From: Oscillospiraceae bacterium
GTDB lineage: Bacteria; Bacillota; Clostridia; Oscillospirales; CAG-272
DNA length: 60,005 nucleotides
NCBI GenBank assembly: GCA_015065065.1
Contig: SVQX01000006.1
Span: 1 to 60,005 of the forward strand
Direction of reading: 5' to 3'
The translations under genes and the position numbers were made by a program. The notes beneath the pieces are model-generated. The model had not been told where the DNA came from and searched no databases. It worked only from the letters and a program-made list of their open reading frames with translations. Of the stretch, positions 8,568 through 18,050 are shown one piece after another (the first letter of the stretch is position 1; the number at the start of each line of letters is the position of its first letter).

Positions 8568-10802
8568 ATGGAATACGCGGAAAACGGCGCGGCATTTGAA
8601 AACGACGGCATGGAACGGCTGTCAGGCGTTGTAGAGCGCATAATCTACCGCAACGAGGAAAACGGATATACCGTTTGCGATATCGACGTTGACGGAGAGA
8701 ATGAAATGCAGACCGCCGTAGGAATTCTCCCCTACGTTGGCGTGGGCGATAGCCTTGTGCTTTGGGGCGCGTGGATACATACGCCGAAATACGGACGGCA
8801 GTTCAAGGCGGAAAGATTTGAAAAGGAAATGCCCACCGATACCGCGTCTATTTTGCGGTATCTTTCCTCACGCACCATAAAGGGCATAGGTCCGCGTATC
8901 GCGCAGAGGATAGTGGAGGAGTTCGGCGAGGATTCGCTTGACGTTATTGAAAATCACCCCGAATGGCTGGCGCACGTGCAGGGAATATCACGAAAGTCGG
9001 CAATGAGCATATCCGAGGACTACAAGGCAAAGTCGGGTATGCGCTCGGCAATGATGTTTTTCAGAGAATATTTCGGCGCGGCTACCACGGTAAAAATATA
9101 TAAAAAATGGGGCGGTGCGGCAGTGGACGTTGCCCGCAAGAATCCTTACCGCCTTTGTGATGAAATAGAAGGTGTCGGCTTTGAACGCGCCGACAGATTT
9201 GCTATGTCCATGGGCGCGGAGCTTGACGGAGTGGAGCGGCTGATGAGCGGAATTTTGTATATGCTCTCCTCAAATGCCATGTCAAACGGACACGTCTGCC
9301 TGCCGCGAGCAAAGCTTGTGGAGGGCGCGGCGGCTCTGCTTTCGGTGTCCGCCGATAAGGTAGCCGAGGCGCTTCAGATACTTATAGATTCAGACGGCGC
9401 AAGATTGCGCGGCGAGATGGTATACGACCGTCGCGCCGATAGGCAGGAGCAGTATATCGCGGACAAGCTGATATTGCTTGAAAAGCTTTGTGCATCAATA
9501 AGTATTGATGATGTAAACGCATTTATCGCGCGTGAGGAAAGGCGCAACAGCGTGCAGTACGCCGCAGGGCAGAGAAAGGCTATATTTGACGCTCTTGAAA
9601 ATGGAGTTATGATACTTACGGGCGGTCCCGGTACGGGTAAGACCACCGTCGTCAAGGCACTGCTTGATATTTTTTCGAGTATGGATATGCGGGTGGCGCT
9701 GTGCGCTCCTACGGGACGCGCGGCAAAGCGGTTGTCCGAATCCACCACTCACGAGGCAAAGACCATTCATAGGCTTCTTGAAATGGAGTTTGGCGAGGGA
9801 GAGGAGGTAGGACGCTTCCGCCGAAACGAGCAGGACCTGCTTGATGAGGACGTGATAATTGCCGATGAGGCGTCAATGATAGATAATTCCCTTATGTGCG
9901 CTCTGCTTCGGGCGATAAAGCCGGGCGCGAGGGTGATACTTATAGGCGACTCGGATCAGCTTCCCAGCGTGGGGGCGGGACGGGTGTTAAACGACATTAT
10001 CGACAGCGGACGGTTTGCAACCGTGCGGCTGGATGAGATATTCCGTCAGTCGCAGCAGTCGCTGATAGTCACAAACGCGCACGCCGTCAACGAGGGCAGA
10101 TACCCGACGCTGACGGTCAAGGACAGCGATTTCTTTTTCCTGCCGAGGGAAACAGATGCGCAGACTGCCGCTACCGTGATGCAGCTTTACAGCGAAAGGC
10201 TGCCGAGGGCTTACGGAAGGACTACCGAAAACGGCATACAGATAATTACCCCGTCGCGCAAGGGCGAGTGCGGAACGGACAACCTTAACCGCCTGCTGCA
10301 GAGCTCACTCAATCCGCGTGCGAAGGGCAAGCGGGAAATTGCTTTCCGCGACACCGTCTACCGCGAGGGTGACAGAGTGATGCAGACAAAAAACAACTAC
10401 GACGTTGAGTGGGAGCAGGACGGATTCGACGGTGAGTACGGCTCGGGCGTTTTCAACGGCGACATTGGAGTTATTGAAAGTATTGATGCCGCCGAGGACG
10501 AGATACGCATCCGCTTTGATGACAGAGTGGCGCTCTACGATACGACCATGCTGGACGAGCTTGAGCATGCGTGGGCGATAACGGTACATAAAAGTCAGGG
10601 CAGTGAATATCCCTACGTTATAATTCCTCTGTATTCCGCCCCGCCAATGCTGCTTTGCCGAAATCTGCTCTATACGGCGATAACGCGAGCGGAAACAATG
10701 GTGATACTCGTCGGTAAGGAAGATGTTTTGCGGCGCATGGTGGATAATAAGCGGCAGTCCATGCGCTATACGGGACTTGCAGAAAGGCTTTCCTATGAAT
10801 AA
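8568..10802 (+). CDS. recD2: RecD2-type 5'-3' DNA helicase
   Basis: The 744-aa superfamily 1B helicase has an N-terminal extension with helix-hairpin-helix-like segments (about residues 100-260), which distinguishes RecD2 from the RecBCD subunit. Motif I is GGPGTGKTT (352-360), motif II ADEAS (432-436) and the C-terminal motif HKSQGSEY is near 695. RecD2 acts in DNA repair without RecBC. AAGGAGGGAG precedes the ATG. Its last 8 bases overlap comF, which suggests translational coupling. Confidence 0.93.
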   Translation: MEYAENGAAFENDGMERLSGVVERIIYRNEENGYTVCDIDVDGENEMQTAVGILPYVGVGDSLVLWGAWIHTPKYGRQFKAERFEKEMPTDTASILRYLSSRTIKGIGPRIAQRIVEEFGEDSLDVIENHPEWLAHVQGISRKSAMSISEDYKAKSGMRSAMMFFREYFGAATTVKIYKKWGGAAVDVARKNPYRLCDEIEGVGFERADRFAMSMGAELDGVERLMSGILYMLSSNAMSNGHVCLPRAKLVEGAAALLSVSADKVAEALQILIDSDGARLRGEMVYDRRADRQEQYIADKLILLEKLCASISIDDVNAFIAREERRNSVQYAAGQRKAIFDALENGVMILTGGPGTGKTTVVKALLDIFSSMDMRVALCAPTGRAAKRLSESTTHEAKTIHRLLEMEFGEGEEVGRFRRNEQDLLDEDVIIADEASMIDNSLMCALLRAIKPGARVILIGDSDQLPSVGAGRVLNDIIDSGRFATVRLDEIFRQSQQSLIVTNAHAVNEGRYPTLTVKDSDFFFLPRETDAQTAATVMQLYSERLPRAYGRTTENGIQIITPSRKGECGTDNLNRLLQSSLNPRAKGKREIAFRDTVYREGDRVMQTKNNYDVEWEQDGFDGEYGSGVFNGDIGVIESIDAAEDEIRIRFDDRVALYDTTMLDELEHAWAITVHKSQGSEYPYVIIPLYSAPPMLLCRNLLYTAITRAETMVILVGKEDVLRRMVDNKRQSMRYTGLAERLSYE

Positions 10803-11535
10803 TCTTTTTAAAGATAGCGGCGAAAGGCTGAGAACGTTTTTCTTTCCTCCTGTCTGCGTAGGGTGCAGGGAGGTGCTTGACGTGGGAGAGGCGGAACGCG
10901 GGGCGGTATTCTGTCCCGAATGCGCCGCAAAATGGAAAAGCCGTGAGAGGATAACCTATCTTTCGGGACTTGGCAAGGGCGGCGTGCCTCCGCTTCTCGG
11001 AGTTGGTGGTTGCTTTGATATGGTGACGCTTGTCAAATATCGTCCGTCGCGGAATTCTGCGCCCGAAAAGATAATTTATCACCTCAAGCGCAAAAGCGGC
11101 AGACGTGTTGTGAATTTTTTGGCGGGCAGGCTGGCACTTGGAATTGAGAAGGTAGAAAAGCTGCCGCCGAGTCAAGATATCCTGGTCACTTACGTTCCGC
11201 GACAGCACCGAGCCGTGTGCAAAACGGGAATTGACCAAGCCGAAAGGCTTGCACAAGGACTTTCGCGCGCTACGGGATATGAATTTTGCAGGCTCATCAG
11301 CCGCCGCGGAATATTTGCTCCCGCTCAGAAAAAGCTGGATACTGCAAAAAGACGGCAAAACGCCCGCGATATATTTCTGCTGTGCGACGGCGCGGAGATC
11401 CAGTGCGCAGGTAAAACGGTAATAATCACCGACGATCTTTTGACAACGGGTGCAACGCTTGGCGTTTGCGCCGCGTTGCTTTATAGCGCGGGCGCGGCTC
11501 GCGTGATATGTGCGACGGTGGCTGTGACGGCATAG
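10795..11535 (+). CDS. comF: ComF-family phosphoribosyltransferase-like protein
   Basis: The 246-aa protein combines an N-terminal zinc-finger-like pair (CVGC near residue 21 and CPEC near 40) with a PRTase domain whose PRPP loop is VIITDDLLTTGATL near 206-219. ComF proteins assist DNA uptake and single-strand processing during natural transformation, although here they may serve general repair. ATG 10795 lies inside the end of recD2. It ends in TAG (11533-11535), showing that amber is used as a real stop in this genome. Confidence 0.85.
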   Translation: MNNLFKDSGERLRTFFFPPVCVGCREVLDVGEAERGAVFCPECAAKWKSRERITYLSGLGKGGVPPLLGVGGCFDMVTLVKYRPSRNSAPEKIIYHLKRKSGRRVVNFLAGRLALGIEKVEKLPPSQDILVTYVPRQHRAVCKTGIDQAERLAQGLSRATGYEFCRLISRRGIFAPAQKKLDTAKRRQNARDIFLLCDGAEIQCAGKTVIITDDLLTTGATLGVCAALLYSAGAARVICATVAVTA

Positions 11536-11567
11536 GCAAGAATTTTGAAAAATGACGCTGTCAGCCG

Positions 11568-11597
11568 TTGACAAAGCCATGGAAAATATGTTATACT
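11568..11597 (+). promoter_or_regulatory. Promoter of the mreB-like gene
   Basis: TTGACA (11568-11573) and TATACT (11592-11597) are separated by 18 bases and lie 32 bases after the comF stop. The start codon follows at 11637, so the leader is short. Confidence 0.7.
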
Positions 11598-11636
11598 AAA
11601 GGGTACAGAAAAAGCGCGAAAAAAGGAGGTGGAGTC

Positions 11637-12668
11637 GTGCTTGAGCGATTTCAGAGAGATATAGCCATAGATTTCGGTACGGCGTCCGTCCTTGTTTTCG
11701 CACAGGGCAGGGGGATAGTGCTGAAAGAGCCCTCTGTTGTAGCTATCGACACGTCCACAGACCGAGTAATCAAGGTGGGACGCGAGGCTATGGATATGCT
11801 TGGCAGAACGCCCGAGCATATCGAAGCGGTAAGACCTATGAAGGACGGGGATATCGATAGGTACGAGGTCACCCTTGAAATGCTTAAATATTTCATTCGC
11901 CGTGCTTGCGGTAAGACATGGATAAGACCGAGGGTAGTGATATGCGTTCCCACGGGAATATCCGACGTGCAGATACGCGCGGTGATGGAGGCTTCTCGCG
12001 AGGCAGGGGCAAGACGCACGTATCTTATCGAAGAGCCGAGAGCCGCGGCGCTTGGCGCGGGAATGGATATTTCCTCTCCGGTGGGCAGTATGGTAGTAAA
12101 TATCGGCGGCGGTGTCAGCGATATCGCGGTCATGTCCATGGGTGGAGTAGTGGTGTCGGACTCTATTAAGATCGGCGGAGATAAATTCGACGAGGCGATA
12201 ATGCGTCACGTCAGACAGGAATACAACATTCTTATCGGTGATAGGACCGCAGAGGATATAAAGATCAGCATAGGCGAGGTGTACGAGCATGACAAGCCGC
12301 TTTACATGCGGGTGTGCGGCCGTTCACTTATCGACGGAACGCCCAAGGAGGCAACGCTCAGCTCTAAGGAGATGATAAGCGCCCTTTACGAGCCTATGAC
12401 AGCGATACTCGACTCCATCTGCTCGGTCATTGAACGTACGCCGCCCGAGCTTGTGGGCGACATTCTGCTTCACGGCATGGTCATGACGGGCGGAGGCAGT
12501 AAGCTGCACGGACTCAGCGCGCTTATAGAGCGAGTCACGGGGATCCCCACTTATATGGCGAAAAAGCCGGTGGAGAGCGCGGTGCTTGGCGCGGGACAGC
12601 TTTTGTCCCGACTTGACGGAATGCAGGAGGGTATGATATCGTTACCCTCTCACATAAGACAGAAATAA
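11637..12668 (+). CDS. mreB: MreB/Mbl-family actin-like rod-shape protein
   Basis: The 343-aa actin homologue polymerises under the membrane to guide wall synthesis in rod-shaped cells. Phosphate-1 motif IDFGTASVLVF lies near residues 11-21, phosphate-2 NIGGGVSDIAVM near 149-160 and the adenosine motif MTGGGSKLHGL near 282-292. GTG 11637 is chosen because AAAGGAGG (11622-11629) lies 7 bases before it. No mreC, mreD or minD follows, so this is a stand-alone copy, possibly an mbl or mreBH-type paralogue. Confidence 0.85.
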   Translation: MLERFQRDIAIDFGTASVLVFAQGRGIVLKEPSVVAIDTSTDRVIKVGREAMDMLGRTPEHIEAVRPMKDGDIDRYEVTLEMLKYFIRRACGKTWIRPRVVICVPTGISDVQIRAVMEASREAGARRTYLIEEPRAAALGAGMDISSPVGSMVVNIGGGVSDIAVMSMGGVVVSDSIKIGGDKFDEAIMRHVRQEYNILIGDRTAEDIKISIGEVYEHDKPLYMRVCGRSLIDGTPKEATLSSKEMISALYEPMTAILDSICSVIERTPPELVGDILLHGMVMTGGGSKLHGLSALIERVTGIPTYMAKKPVESAVLGAGQLLSRLDGMQEGMISLPSHIRQK

Positions 12669-12670
12669 TG

Positions 12671-12720
12671 AGGTACGGAGCGCTGTGTGCAGTTACCCCG
12701 CGTTCCGTACTCAAATTATT
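12671..12720 (+). terminator. Terminator after mreB
   Basis: GTACGGAGCGC (12673-12683) pairs with GCGTTCCGTAC (12700-12710), one G-U included, and is followed by TCAAATTATTT. The U-tract is imperfect. Confidence 0.6.
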
Positions 12721-12725
12721 TATAC

Positions 12726-12768
12726 GGTGAGTTCGTAACCATCCTCACCTAAAACAAAACTAAGGAGG
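12726..12768 (+). ncRNA. PreQ1-I riboswitch
   Basis: GGTGAG (12726-12731) pairs with CTCACC (12744-12749), closing a loop that contains TTCGTAACCATC. An A-rich strand (TAAAACAAAA) and then CTAAGGAGG follow, where the tail can pair back into the loop as the H-type pseudoknot typical of preQ1-I. The pseudoknot partner overlaps the AAGGAGG ribosome binding site (12762-12768), implying translational repression by preQ1. The downstream queT-family gene is a known target. Confidence 0.85.
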
Positions 12769-12769
12769 C

Positions 12770-12785
12770 GCGGAAAATTTTCCGC
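12770..12785 (+). repeat. Perfect palindrome between ribosome binding site and start codon
   Basis: GCGGAAAATTTTCCGC is a 16-base perfect palindrome lying between AAGGAGG (12762-12768) and the ATG at 12796. Folded as a 6-bp hairpin, it would reduce the effective spacing from 27 to about 11 bases. No in-frame ATG or GTG lies closer to the ribosome binding site. Confidence 0.6.
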
Positions 12786-12795
12786 AAAAAAGATT

Positions 12796-13398
12796 ATGAA
12801 GGACTCAAAAACGTCCCTTTTACCCACGAAAGCCGCGAAGCGGCGGCAAAGACTTGTAAACGTGTGCGTTGGCGCGATAACGGCGGCACTGTATGTGTCG
12901 CTGACTCTGCTGTCCGGCTTGTTCGGACTGTCGAGCGGTGCGATACAGGTGCGCATATCCGAGGCTCTTTGCGTGCTTCCCGTGTTCGTTCCGTGGAGTG
13001 CAGTCGGTCTATGGATAGGCTGTATTATTGCCAACGCCTTGACGAATGCAGTGCCGTGGGACATAGTTTTCGGCTCGCTTGCGACTCTGCTGGGTGCATT
13101 GGGGGCGCTTTTGCTGGGGACCTTTGCAAGACGGGCAAGGGACGCTGGCAGACGAAAAGCGTCTGTGCTGCTGAAAATTCTCGTTCCTCTCCCCACCGTG
13201 CTTTCAAACGCGGCGATAGTTCCGCTCGTGCTGATGTATGCATACGGAGTTACCGACATGGGATATTGGCTTTTGGTGCTTACCGTGGGACTGGGAGAGA
13301 TAATTTCCGCGTGGGTGATAGGACTTCTATTGTTGTTTCTTCTTGAGAAAAATCAAAAAATCTTCAACGTATCGGTGGCAGAAAAATTGCGCCGCTGA
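12796..13398 (+). CDS. queT: QueT-family ECF transporter substrate-binding protein
   Basis: The 200-aa membrane protein matches the QueT family (queuosine precursor uptake). It has about six hydrophobic segments and the conserved blocks AIQVRISEALCVLPVF near residues 51-66 and DIVFGSLATLLGALGALLLG near 87-106. A basic, polar N-terminus of about 22 residues precedes the first helix. The preQ1-I riboswitch upstream supports the substrate. The energizing ECF module is not in this window. Confidence 0.88.
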   Translation: MKDSKTSLLPTKAAKRRQRLVNVCVGAITAALYVSLTLLSGLFGLSSGAIQVRISEALCVLPVFVPWSAVGLWIGCIIANALTNAVPWDIVFGSLATLLGALGALLLGTFARRARDAGRRKASVLLKILVPLPTVLSNAAIVPLVLMYAYGVTDMGYWLLVLTVGLGEIISAWVIGLLLLFLLEKNQKIFNVSVAEKLRR

Positions 13399-13423
13399 TA
13401 AACATATTTAGTTTAAGGGAGTG

Positions 13424-15211
13424 ATGGCTTTGAAGCGTTTGTTCGGATACCTGCGTCCGTTTGGAAAACGGATGTCGGTAGGTCTTGTTATCAAGATCAT
13501 GGGAACGCTTGTCGAGCTGGCGCTCCCTTACATTCTGAGTATTATTTTAGACGAGGCAGTTCCCGCCGCGGCGGCGGCAGGGGACACGGGTGCGGGTATT
13601 CGAGGTATAATATTCTGGAGCTGTATGATGCTTGTTTGTACCGTCGCGGCTCTTGTGCTTAACATTACCGCCAACAGAATGGCGTCGGGTGTGGCAAAGG
13701 ACGCTGCGCGCAATATCCGTCACGACCTGTTCGACAGCACAATGCGGCTGTCCTGCAATCAGGTGGATGAGTTTACAGTTCCCAGCCTTGAATCCCGACT
13801 TACCTCTGACACCTACAACGTACATCACGTCATTGGAATGATACAGCGACTCGGAGTACGCGCGCCTATTCTGCTTATCGGCGGAATAGCCATTACATTG
13901 TCGCTTGACGCAACTCTTGCGCTTGTAATGCTTGCGGTACTGCCCTTTATATCGCTTACCGTATATATCGTTTCAAGGCGCGGTGTTAAGCTGTACCGCA
14001 ATTCGCAGCGAGCGGGTGACGAGATGGTGCGTATCGTCCGAGAGGACGTTCAGGGAATTCGCGTTATCAAGGCTCTGTCACGAAAGTATTACGAGCGGAA
14101 GCGGTATGCCGCCTCCGTGGACAAGCTGGTGGGAGCGGAAACAAAAGCCTCTCTTACCATGTCGATCTCCAATCCGCTGATGAATGTTTTTCTCAACCTC
14201 GGACTTGTTGCCGTGCTTTTTGTCGGCGCCTTGCGCGTTGACGGCGGCGAGTGCGCTCCGGGTAAGATAATTGCGTTCATTCAGTATTTTACGCTTATCT
14301 CAAACGCCATGCTGTTCGTCACGCGCATATTTATGATGTGTACCAAGGGTAGCGCGTCCATGAACAGAATTTGCGAGGTTATCGACGCGGCAAATGCTCA
14401 GCCTGCACAGGTAGAGGATCAGCCGTCCGATATCACGGGTGGCGACGGCGACTACCTCACGTTTGATGGAGTGGACTTCTCCTATTTCGGATACAAGGGT
14501 GGCGCACTTAATCTGTCGGACGTAAGCTTTTCGCTCCGACGGGGCGGCACGCTCGGAATTATCGGAGCTACGGGTAGCGGGAAGACTACGGTTTTGTCCT
14601 TGCTCATGCGCTTTTACGAGCTTCCGACAAATTGCGGCAGAATATTGCTGGATGGCAAGGATATCCGAGAGATACCTCCGCGTCAGCTCCGCCGTCGCGT
14701 GGGAATCGCTATGCAGAACGATTTTCTGTACGCGGGAACTATTGAAGAAAATATCGATTTTGGCAGAGGGCTGTCCCACGAGGAGATAGTCCGCGCCGCG
14801 GAAATAGCGCAGGCGGCTGATTTTATAGGTGCGCTTGCCGACGGCTACGAACACAAAATTACCGCGAAGGGTACTAACCTCAGCGGCGGACAAAAGCAGA
14901 GATTGCTTATCGCTCGCGCCGTTGCGGGAAATCCCGAAATACTTATCCTTGACGATGCATCCTCCGCGCTTGACTATCGCACCGATGCCGCGCTTCGCGC
15001 GCGACTCCGCGAGCTTGCGGGCGAGGGAGGCACTCCCATAACCTCTATCGTTGTTGCACAGCGTATAAGCTCGGTGCAGTATGCAGATCTTATACTCGTG
15101 CTTGACGGAGGAAAGATAATCGGAAGCGGAACCCACGAGGAGCTGCTTGAGAGCTGTGACGTGTACCGTGAGATATCCGAGTCGCAGATGGGAGGTGCTA
15201 TTCTTGACTAA
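13424..15211 (+). CDS. ABC exporter half-transporter, degenerate-site subunit
   Basis: The roughly 595-aa protein has an N-terminal six-helix exporter domain and a C-terminal ATPase domain. Walker A is GATGSGKTT and the signature LSGGQ is canonical. After Walker B the catalytic Glu is Asp (LILDDAS), and the switch His is Gln (VVAQRIS). This is the pattern of the degenerate subunit in heterodimeric exporters such as TM287/288. Starts GTG 13421, ATG 13424 and TTG 13430 are all in frame after AAGGGAG; TTG has the best spacing. The substrate is unknown. It overlaps the next gene by 8 bases. Confidence 0.9.
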   Translation: MALKRLFGYLRPFGKRMSVGLVIKIMGTLVELALPYILSIILDEAVPAAAAAGDTGAGIRGIIFWSCMMLVCTVAALVLNITANRMASGVAKDAARNIRHDLFDSTMRLSCNQVDEFTVPSLESRLTSDTYNVHHVIGMIQRLGVRAPILLIGGIAITLSLDATLALVMLAVLPFISLTVYIVSRRGVKLYRNSQRAGDEMVRIVREDVQGIRVIKALSRKYYERKRYAASVDKLVGAETKASLTMSISNPLMNVFLNLGLVAVLFVGALRVDGGECAPGKIIAFIQYFTLISNAMLFVTRIFMMCTKGSASMNRICEVIDAANAQPAQVEDQPSDITGGDGDYLTFDGVDFSYFGYKGGALNLSDVSFSLRRGGTLGIIGATGSGKTTVLSLLMRFYELPTNCGRILLDGKDIREIPPRQLRRRVGIAMQNDFLYAGTIEENIDFGRGLSHEEIVRAAEIAQAADFIGALADGYEHKITAKGTNLSGGQKQRLLIARAVAGNPEILILDDASSALDYRTDAALRARLRELAGEGGTPITSIVVAQRISSVQYADLILVLDGGKIIGSGTHEELLESCDVYREISESQMGGAILD

Positions 15212-17021
15212 GCGTAAGAATATGGCGGAGAATACCTCTCCCGCCGAGAAAAAGACCTCCCGCCGCCGCGTGCTGTGGCGCGTGTGCGGATATATTTTCG
15301 AGCATAAATGGCTTATGCTCACAGCCTTTGCAGTTATGCTCGTCGCAAATGTTATCGCGCTTGTCGCGCCTTACTATTCGGGACTTGTGATAAACGCTAT
15401 TGAGCCGGGGCGCGGCAGTGTGGATTTTGAAACGGTAGGCTACTACTGTACTTTGCTTGTGATCATATACGTCGTGTCGGCGGCGTTTACCTATCTTTTG
15501 TCCTTTATCATGGTAAGGATAAGCCAGCGCATAGGCGCAAGAATGCGCCGACAGGTGTTTGACCATTTGACGGATCTGCCCGTAAGCTATTTTGACAGCC
15601 ACCAGACGGGCGATATCATCAGCCACATCTCCTACGATATCGACACCGTAAATGCATCTCTTTCAAACGATCTGCTTCAGATAGCCACAAGTGTTATTAC
15701 GGTGGTCGGCTCGCTTGCAATGATGCTGTCCATATCTCCGATCTTGTCCCTTGTATTTGCGGTCACTGTGCCGATATCGCTTGTGTTTGCAAAGTACAGA
15801 ACGCAAAAGGTGCGCCCAATGTTCCGCAAGCGCTCCAAGAAGCTGGGAGAATTGAACGGCTATGCGGAGGAGATGCTGTCGGGACAGCGTACTATCAAGG
15901 CGTACAGCATTGAAAATGTCATAGTGGATCGCTTTGACGGACACAACGAGGACGCTTGCGACGCATATTACCGCGCCGACTACCACGGCTCCGTTATCGG
16001 ACCTACCATGATATTCATAAACAATCTGTCCCTGACGCTGATAACGGCGCTGGGCGGACTGTTCTATCTGTTCAGCATAACCGATCCGAACCTCCCGCTC
16101 ATATTTGTTATCGACCTTGGAATGGTGTCGGCATTCGTTCAGTATTCACGCAAATTCTTCGGTCCTATCAACGAGTTTGCAAATATTTTGAGCGAAATAC
16201 AGTAGGCTACCTCTGCCGCCGAGCGCGTATTTGCTCTGCTTGACGAGCCCACCGAGCCCGCGGACGGGGAGGATGCTGTCGTCCTCTCGGGTGCAGAGGG
16301 AGATATCAAAATGGAGGACGTGCGCTTCGGCTACACCGAGGCAAAGGAGATACTTCACGGCGTAAATATCCATGCCGAGCGGGGTAAAACTATTGCTATC
16401 GTAGGACCTACTGGAAGCGGAAAGACCACGGTCATCAATCTCCTTATGCGCTTTTACGATCATAATAGCGGTAAGATACTGTTCGACGACAAGGAGCTAT
16501 CAGGCCTTACCCGCGACAGCCTGCGCTCCGCGTATACCATGGTGCTTCAGGACACGTGGCTGTTCTGCGGAACGGTGCTTGACAATATTACCTACGGTAC
16601 TGACGGTGCGACGAGGGAGGACGTTATCCGCGCAGCGAAGGCGGCGCGTATCCACGACTTTATAATGACTCTACCCGAGGGATATGATACTGTCTTGTCG
16701 GACGACGGCGTTAATATATCCAAGGGACAAAAGCAGCTTATAACCATAGCCCGAGCTATGCTTTCCCGCGCGCCTGTCCTGATACTTGACGAGGCGACGT
16801 CAAACGTGGATTCACGCACTGAAAAGCTGATACAGAACGCGCTGTACGCGCTCATGTCGGGCAGAACGTGTATCGTTATCGCCCACAGACTTTCCACTAT
16901 CCAGAACGCAGACAGGATACTCGTGGTGCGCGACGGATGCATTGAGGAGCAGGGAACACATAACGAGCTGCTTGAACGAGGCGGATTTTACGCTTCTCTT
17001 TACAACGCACAATTCAAATAA
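15204..17021 (+). pseudogene. ABC exporter half-transporter, consensus-site subunit, interrupted by in-frame TAG
   Basis: The frame from TTG 15204 (GGAGG at 15191-15195) encodes an exporter transmembrane domain, then hits TAG at 16203-16205. The same frame continues without other damage to 17021. The family has Ser at this place (IQ-S-ATSAAERVFALLDEP), so TCG-to-TAG is the simplest change. The downstream ATPase has Walker A GPTGSGKTT, degenerate signature ISKGQ, intact LILDEATS and AHRLS. It therefore supplies the catalytic Glu of the pair. ATG 16311, with AGAGGGAG upstream at 16295-16302, could start a separate ATPase polypeptide. It may be a point mutation, a sequence error, or a working split gene. 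Confidence 0.85.
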
Positions 17022-17036
17022 ACAAGGAGGAGAGAG

Positions 17037-18050
17037 ATGAGCTCCGAAATGATACTCAAGGAATTTCCGCGCGGCGCGGATTGCCTTATTGACCTTCATC
17101 TTCATCTTGATGGCTCGCTGTCGGCGGACTGCGTGCGCCAACTTGGACAGATGCAGGAGATAGACGTTCCCGACGGCGACGTGCTTGACAGAATGCTGTC
17201 GGTGTCAGAGGGCTGCCGCGACCTTAACGAATATCTTGAAAAATTCGATTTTCCGCTGTCCCTGCTTCAAACCGAGGAGGCTATCGCATACGCGGTGCAG
17301 TCGCTGGAGGACAGATTGCTCGACGAGGGTGTAATGTATGCGGAGATACGCTTTGCACCCCAGCTTCATACGCGCAGAGGACTCACGCAAGAGCAGGTGG
17401 TGCGTGCCGCAATATACGGAAACAGCCGCTCGCCGCTTCGGGCAAGCCTTATTCTGTGCTGTATGCGAATGGGTGACAATAAGGCGGAAAATCTTGAAAG
17501 TATCCGCCTCGCTGCCAAGTATCTCGGATGCGGTGTGTGCGCCGCAGATTTGGCAGGTGCTGAGGCACTGTTTGAAAACGCGAGATTTGAGGAAGAATTT
17601 TCCCTCGCCCGTCAGCTTTGCCTGCCCTTTACTCTCCACGCAGGCGAGGCGTCGGGCGCTGATAGCGTGCGTACCGCTCTTGAGATGGGTGCGCGGCGTA
17701 TCGGTCACGGCGTGCGAAGCCTTGAGGACGGGGAAGTAGTCAAGTCCTTGGTCGAGCGAGAAATTCTCCTTGAGCTTTGTCCCACGAGTAATCTTAATAC
17801 GAACATGTTTGAAAACCTTTCGCAGTATCCTCTGCGGGAGCTGATGGCGGCGGGTGTTCGTGTCAGCATCAATACCGATAATACCGCCGTTTCCCGTACC
17901 TCCATAAGACGGGAGTGGGATTGCGTTATATCGCAGTTTTCGCTGACCGCGCAAGAGGTAAAAAAAATACTTTGCGACACGGCAGAGTCGTCCTTTGCGA
18001 ACGCTGAGACCGTGGCGTTTATGAAGGAAAAGATCCAAAACTGTTTTTGA
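17037..18050 (+). CDS. add: Adenosine deaminase
   Basis: The 337-aa metal-dependent hydrolase converts adenosine to inosine. The family motifs are present in order: DLHLHLDGSL (zinc-binding HxH) near residue 18, LHAGEASGADS near 200, GARRIGHGVRSL near 219, LCPTSNLNTNM near 246 and INTDNTAVSRT near 280. AAGGAGGAGAG precedes ATG 17037. It starts 15 bases after the ABC exporter genes and overlaps the next gene's possible TTG start. Confidence 0.93.
   Translation: MSSEMILKEFPRGADCLIDLHLHLDGSLSADCVRQLGQMQEIDVPDGDVLDRMLSVSEGCRDLNEYLEKFDFPLSLLQTEEAIAYAVQSLEDRLLDEGVMYAEIRFAPQLHTRRGLTQEQVVRAAIYGNSRSPLRASLILCCMRMGDNKAENLESIRLAAKYLGCGVCAADLAGAEALFENARFEEEFSLARQLCLPFTLHAGEASGADSVRTALEMGARRIGHGVRSLEDGEVVKSLVEREILLELCPTSNLNTNMFENLSQYPLRELMAAGVRVSINTDNTAVSRTSIRREWDCVISQFSLTAQEVKKILCDTAESSFANAETVAFMKEKIQNCF

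Noticed and set aside
16203..16205. TAG recoded as an amino acid (for example pyrrolysine)
   Set aside because: comF ends normally at TAG, no recoding element is seen nearby, and the family has Ser at this point. A point mutation or split gene is simpler.
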